Below, in pieces: positions 62,368 through 64,000 of a DNA stretch of 64,000 nucleotides. Position numbers and translations under genes: made by a program. Source of the DNA: Acidisoma sp. PAMC 29798 (GTDB lineage Bacteria > Pseudomonadota > Alphaproteobacteria > Acetobacterales > Acetobacteraceae); contig NZ_CP126994.1 in the NCBI RefSeq assembly GCF_030252425.1, positions 1,302,001 to 1,366,000 of the forward strand. Reading direction: 5' to 3'. Every line of letters begins with the position of its first letter. The first letter of the stretch is position 1. Under the pieces are notes generated by a model. That model was not told the origin of the DNA and searched no databases. It saw only the letters and a list, made by a program, of their open reading frames with translations.

Positions 62368-63614
62368 GCGACGACAGCAAAATGGCCACACCCTTGCTCG
62401 ACCGCAGTGACGAGCGGGTTACGCATGCGAGCGGCGTGGGTGGCGCGATCCGCGCCTTCCTCGACCGGGTGCGTTCGGGCGAATTGGGGGCTTTGCCGGT
62501 CGTCATCGGCTTGGCGATCATCGGGACGGTGTTCGAGAGTCTTAATACGGTCTTTCTGTCCAGCAACAACCTCGTCAATCTGCTCTTCGACTCATCAACG
62601 GTCGGTGTCATTTCGCTCGGCATCGTCTGCATCTTGATGGTCGGTGAAATCGACCTCTCGGTCGGCTCCGTCAGCGGCTTCGCCTCGGCCATGGTGGGCG
62701 TGCTCTGGGTCAATCAGGGCTTGCCCGTATGGCTCGCGATCATCGCGGCGGTGGTGGCCGGCGGCGTCATCGGCCTGCTGTACGCGCAGTTATTCAATCG
62801 GTTCGGAATGCCGAGCTTCGTCTCGACGCTGGCCGGTCTTCTCGCCATTCTTGGCCTGCAGCTCTACATCCTCGGCGAAAGTGGATCGATCAACTTGCCG
62901 TATGGCTCGCCCGTGGTGAACTTCGGCCAGTCCTTGTTCATGCCGCATAGCGTCGCCTATGTCATCGCGGCGCTTCCCGGCATCGTCACCTCCGTGATCG
63001 GCTACCGCACGGCCGCCCGTCGCCGTGCGGCGGGGCTGTCGTCGCAGTCGCTCACTGCGCTGCTATTCCGTGCCGTCGTGATCACGGTCGTGTTGGAGCT
63101 GATCGCCTTCTACTTGAACGGCGATCGCGGCGTGCCCTGGATGTTCGGGCTGTTCGTCGGATTGGTGGTCGCGACGGATTACGCCCTGACGCGAACCAAA
63201 TGGGGGCGTTGGGTGACGGCCGTCGGCGGCAATCGCGAAGCTGCGCGCCGTGCGGGCATCAATGTCCGCCTGATCTACACGAGCGCCTTTATGCTGTGCT
63301 CGATGCTCGCCGCTCTTGGCGGTGTCCTGTCATCGGCACGCCTCGCCTCGGCGAGCCAGCAAGCGGGCACCGGCGATGTCAATCTCGATGCCATTGCGGC
63401 GGCTGTGATCGGCGGCACCAGCCTGTTCGGCGGCCGGGGCAGCGCCTATTCGGCCCTGCTCGGCATCATCGTCATCCAATCGATTGCGAGCGGTCTCACT
63501 CTGCTCGATCTGTCATCCTCGCTCCGATACATGATCACCGGCGGTGTTCTCGCCATCGCGGTCATTGTCGATTCGCTCGCCCGCCGGTCGCGCGTATCCC
63601 ACGGCCGAGCCTGA
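62364..63614 (+). CDS. Sugar ABC importer permease (XylH-like)
   Basis: Permease of 416 residues with about ten to twelve hydrophobic segments. Conserved blocks are VGVISLGIVCILMVGEIDLSVGSVSG split across the second helix and FGMPSFVSTLAGLLAI, TKWGRWVTAVGGNREAARRAG (docking loop) and AAAVIGGTSLFGGRGS. These are standard for RbsC/XylH permeases. A cytoplasmic insert with RTAARRRAAGLSSQSL around residue 215-230 is as in XylH. Overlaps the ATPase gene by 4 bp. Confidence 0.92.
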   Translation: MSDDSKMATPLLDRSDERVTHASGVGGAIRAFLDRVRSGELGALPVVIGLAIIGTVFESLNTVFLSSNNLVNLLFDSSTVGVISLGIVCILMVGEIDLSVGSVSGFASAMVGVLWVNQGLPVWLAIIAAVVAGGVIGLLYAQLFNRFGMPSFVSTLAGLLAILGLQLYILGESGSINLPYGSPVVNFGQSLFMPHSVAYVIAALPGIVTSVIGYRTAARRRAAGLSSQSLTALLFRAVVITVVLELIAFYLNGDRGVPWMFGLFVGLVVATDYALTRTKWGRWVTAVGGNREAARRAGINVRLIYTSAFMLCSMLAALGGVLSSARLASASQQAGTGDVNLDAIAAAVIGGTSLFGGRGSAYSALLGIIVIQSIASGLTLLDLSSSLRYMITGGVLAIAVIVDSLARRSRVSHGRA

Positions 63615-63650
63615 TCGCAGGCACCATGTCGTTTACCGAAAGGAAGCCCA

Positions 63651-64000
63651 ATGGATAACGCATTGTCGGGTCAGGTCGCAGCGGTGACCGGCGCCGCATC
63701 GGGCATCGGCCTCGCCTGCGCGCGGGGTTTCCTCGCCGCAGGGGCGCGGGTGGTGCTGATCGACCGGGACCAGGAGACGCTTGCGCGCCTCTGTGCAGAG
63801 ATGGGTCCGGACGCCATCCCCCTCGTCATCAATCTCACGGACCCTGACAGCGTCAACGGCATGATGCCGCAGATCCTGGCGAAGGCCGGCCAATTGGATA
63901 TCTTTCACGCGAATGCGGGATCCTATGTTGGTGGGGAGGTGGTGGACGGCGACCCTGATGCCTGGGACCGGATGCTCAACCTCAATGTCAATGCCACCTT
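63651..64000 (+). CDS. SDR family oxidoreductase, 3'-truncated by window edge
   Basis: The frame is open to the window end; 116 residues are visible of an expected 240-260. The cofactor site is TGAASGIGLACARGF (14-28), Asp39 after strand 2 (VVLIDRD) favours NAD, and ANAGSYVGG matches the NNAG block (first Asn replaced by Ala in HANAG). The NLNVNAT segment closes the visible part. Ribosome site AAAGGAAG lies just upstream of ATG 63651. Placed after the sugar importer, it is probably a ribitol/sorbitol-type dehydrogenase; catalytic Tyr-Lys lie outside the window. Confidence 0.88.
   Translation, partial: MDNALSGQVAAVTGAASGIGLACARGFLAAGARVVLIDRDQETLARLCAEMGPDAIPLVINLTDPDSVNGMMPQILAKAGQLDIFHANAGSYVGGEVVDGDPDAWDRMLNLNVNAT

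Overview
The window is a gene-dense, high-GC chromosomal segment of an alphaproteobacterium. By content and gene order I would guess the Rhodospirillales/Acetobacteraceae, but no rRNA or other phylogenetic marker is present to prove it. Genes are packed in operons with many 1-4 bp ATGA or TGATG overlaps. I found no tRNA, rRNA, CRISPR array, transposase or phage gene, so this looks like ordinary chromosome dominated by transport and catabolic operons: about eight ABC importers in 64 kb, a profile typical of a scavenging heterotroph.

Layout, left to right. (1) 1-5.07 kb: SUF iron-sulphur operon sufB(partial)-sufC-sufD-sufS-sufT-sufA. (2) 5.2-14.6 kb: reductive pyrimidine/hydantoin degradation (dihydropyrimidinase, PreT, PreA, carbamoyl-amide hydrolase), with a co-directional NMT1/THI5-type ABC importer that probably brings in the substrate. 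(3) 14.7-19.9 kb: a branched-chain-amino-acid-type importer in which the second permease and first ATPase are one fused protein. (4) 19.9-22.3 kb: YaiI family protein, GntP permease, ArfB ribosome rescue factor. (5) 22.3-28.8 kb: glycosyltransferase GT4, ABC exporter, OtsA trehalose-6-phosphate synthase, and a GT39-like membrane glycosyltransferase. (6) 28.9-35.6 kb: a spermidine/Fe/phosphonate-class importer with two divergent paralogous binding proteins, then a GNAT acetyltransferase and a cytochrome c. (7) 35.7-39.4 kb: FbpABC-type iron(III) importer. (8) 39.5-43.2 kb: metallo-beta-lactamase fold protein, SDR, FGGY kinase and SIS-domain protein, which look like a ketose/polyol cassette without its own transporter. 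(9) 43.2-57.8 kb: a large catabolic block. A leftward array encodes an M20 amidohydrolase, a GMC oxidoreductase, a maltose-class ABC importer, a two-subunit N,N-dimethylformamidase-like enzyme and a copper amine oxidase. It is divergent from an IclR regulator, which is followed by a Tat-exported flavin amine oxidase and a cytochrome c. (10) 57.9-64 kb: a frameshifted host-attachment-family pseudogene, then SDR, AraC regulator, ribose/xylose-class sugar importer and a second SDR cut by the window end.

The most novel-looking unit is block 9. A single regulator appears to sit over import, amide hydrolysis, and both cytosolic (copper) and exported (flavin plus cytochrome c) amine oxidation. A shared TGCCA/TGGCA inverted motif occurs in the IclR intergenic region and again just upstream of the importer operon. 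The substrate is unknown; the chemistry predicts an N-substituted amide that releases a primary amine.

At the DNA level there are two dispersed palindromic repeat families. One is a 106-bp element found in two copies at convergent gene ends with compensatory stem changes, plus a composite and a miniature relative. The other is a 31-nt hairpin unit, once as an inverted pair and once solo. A clear rho-independent terminator follows the livK-like gene.
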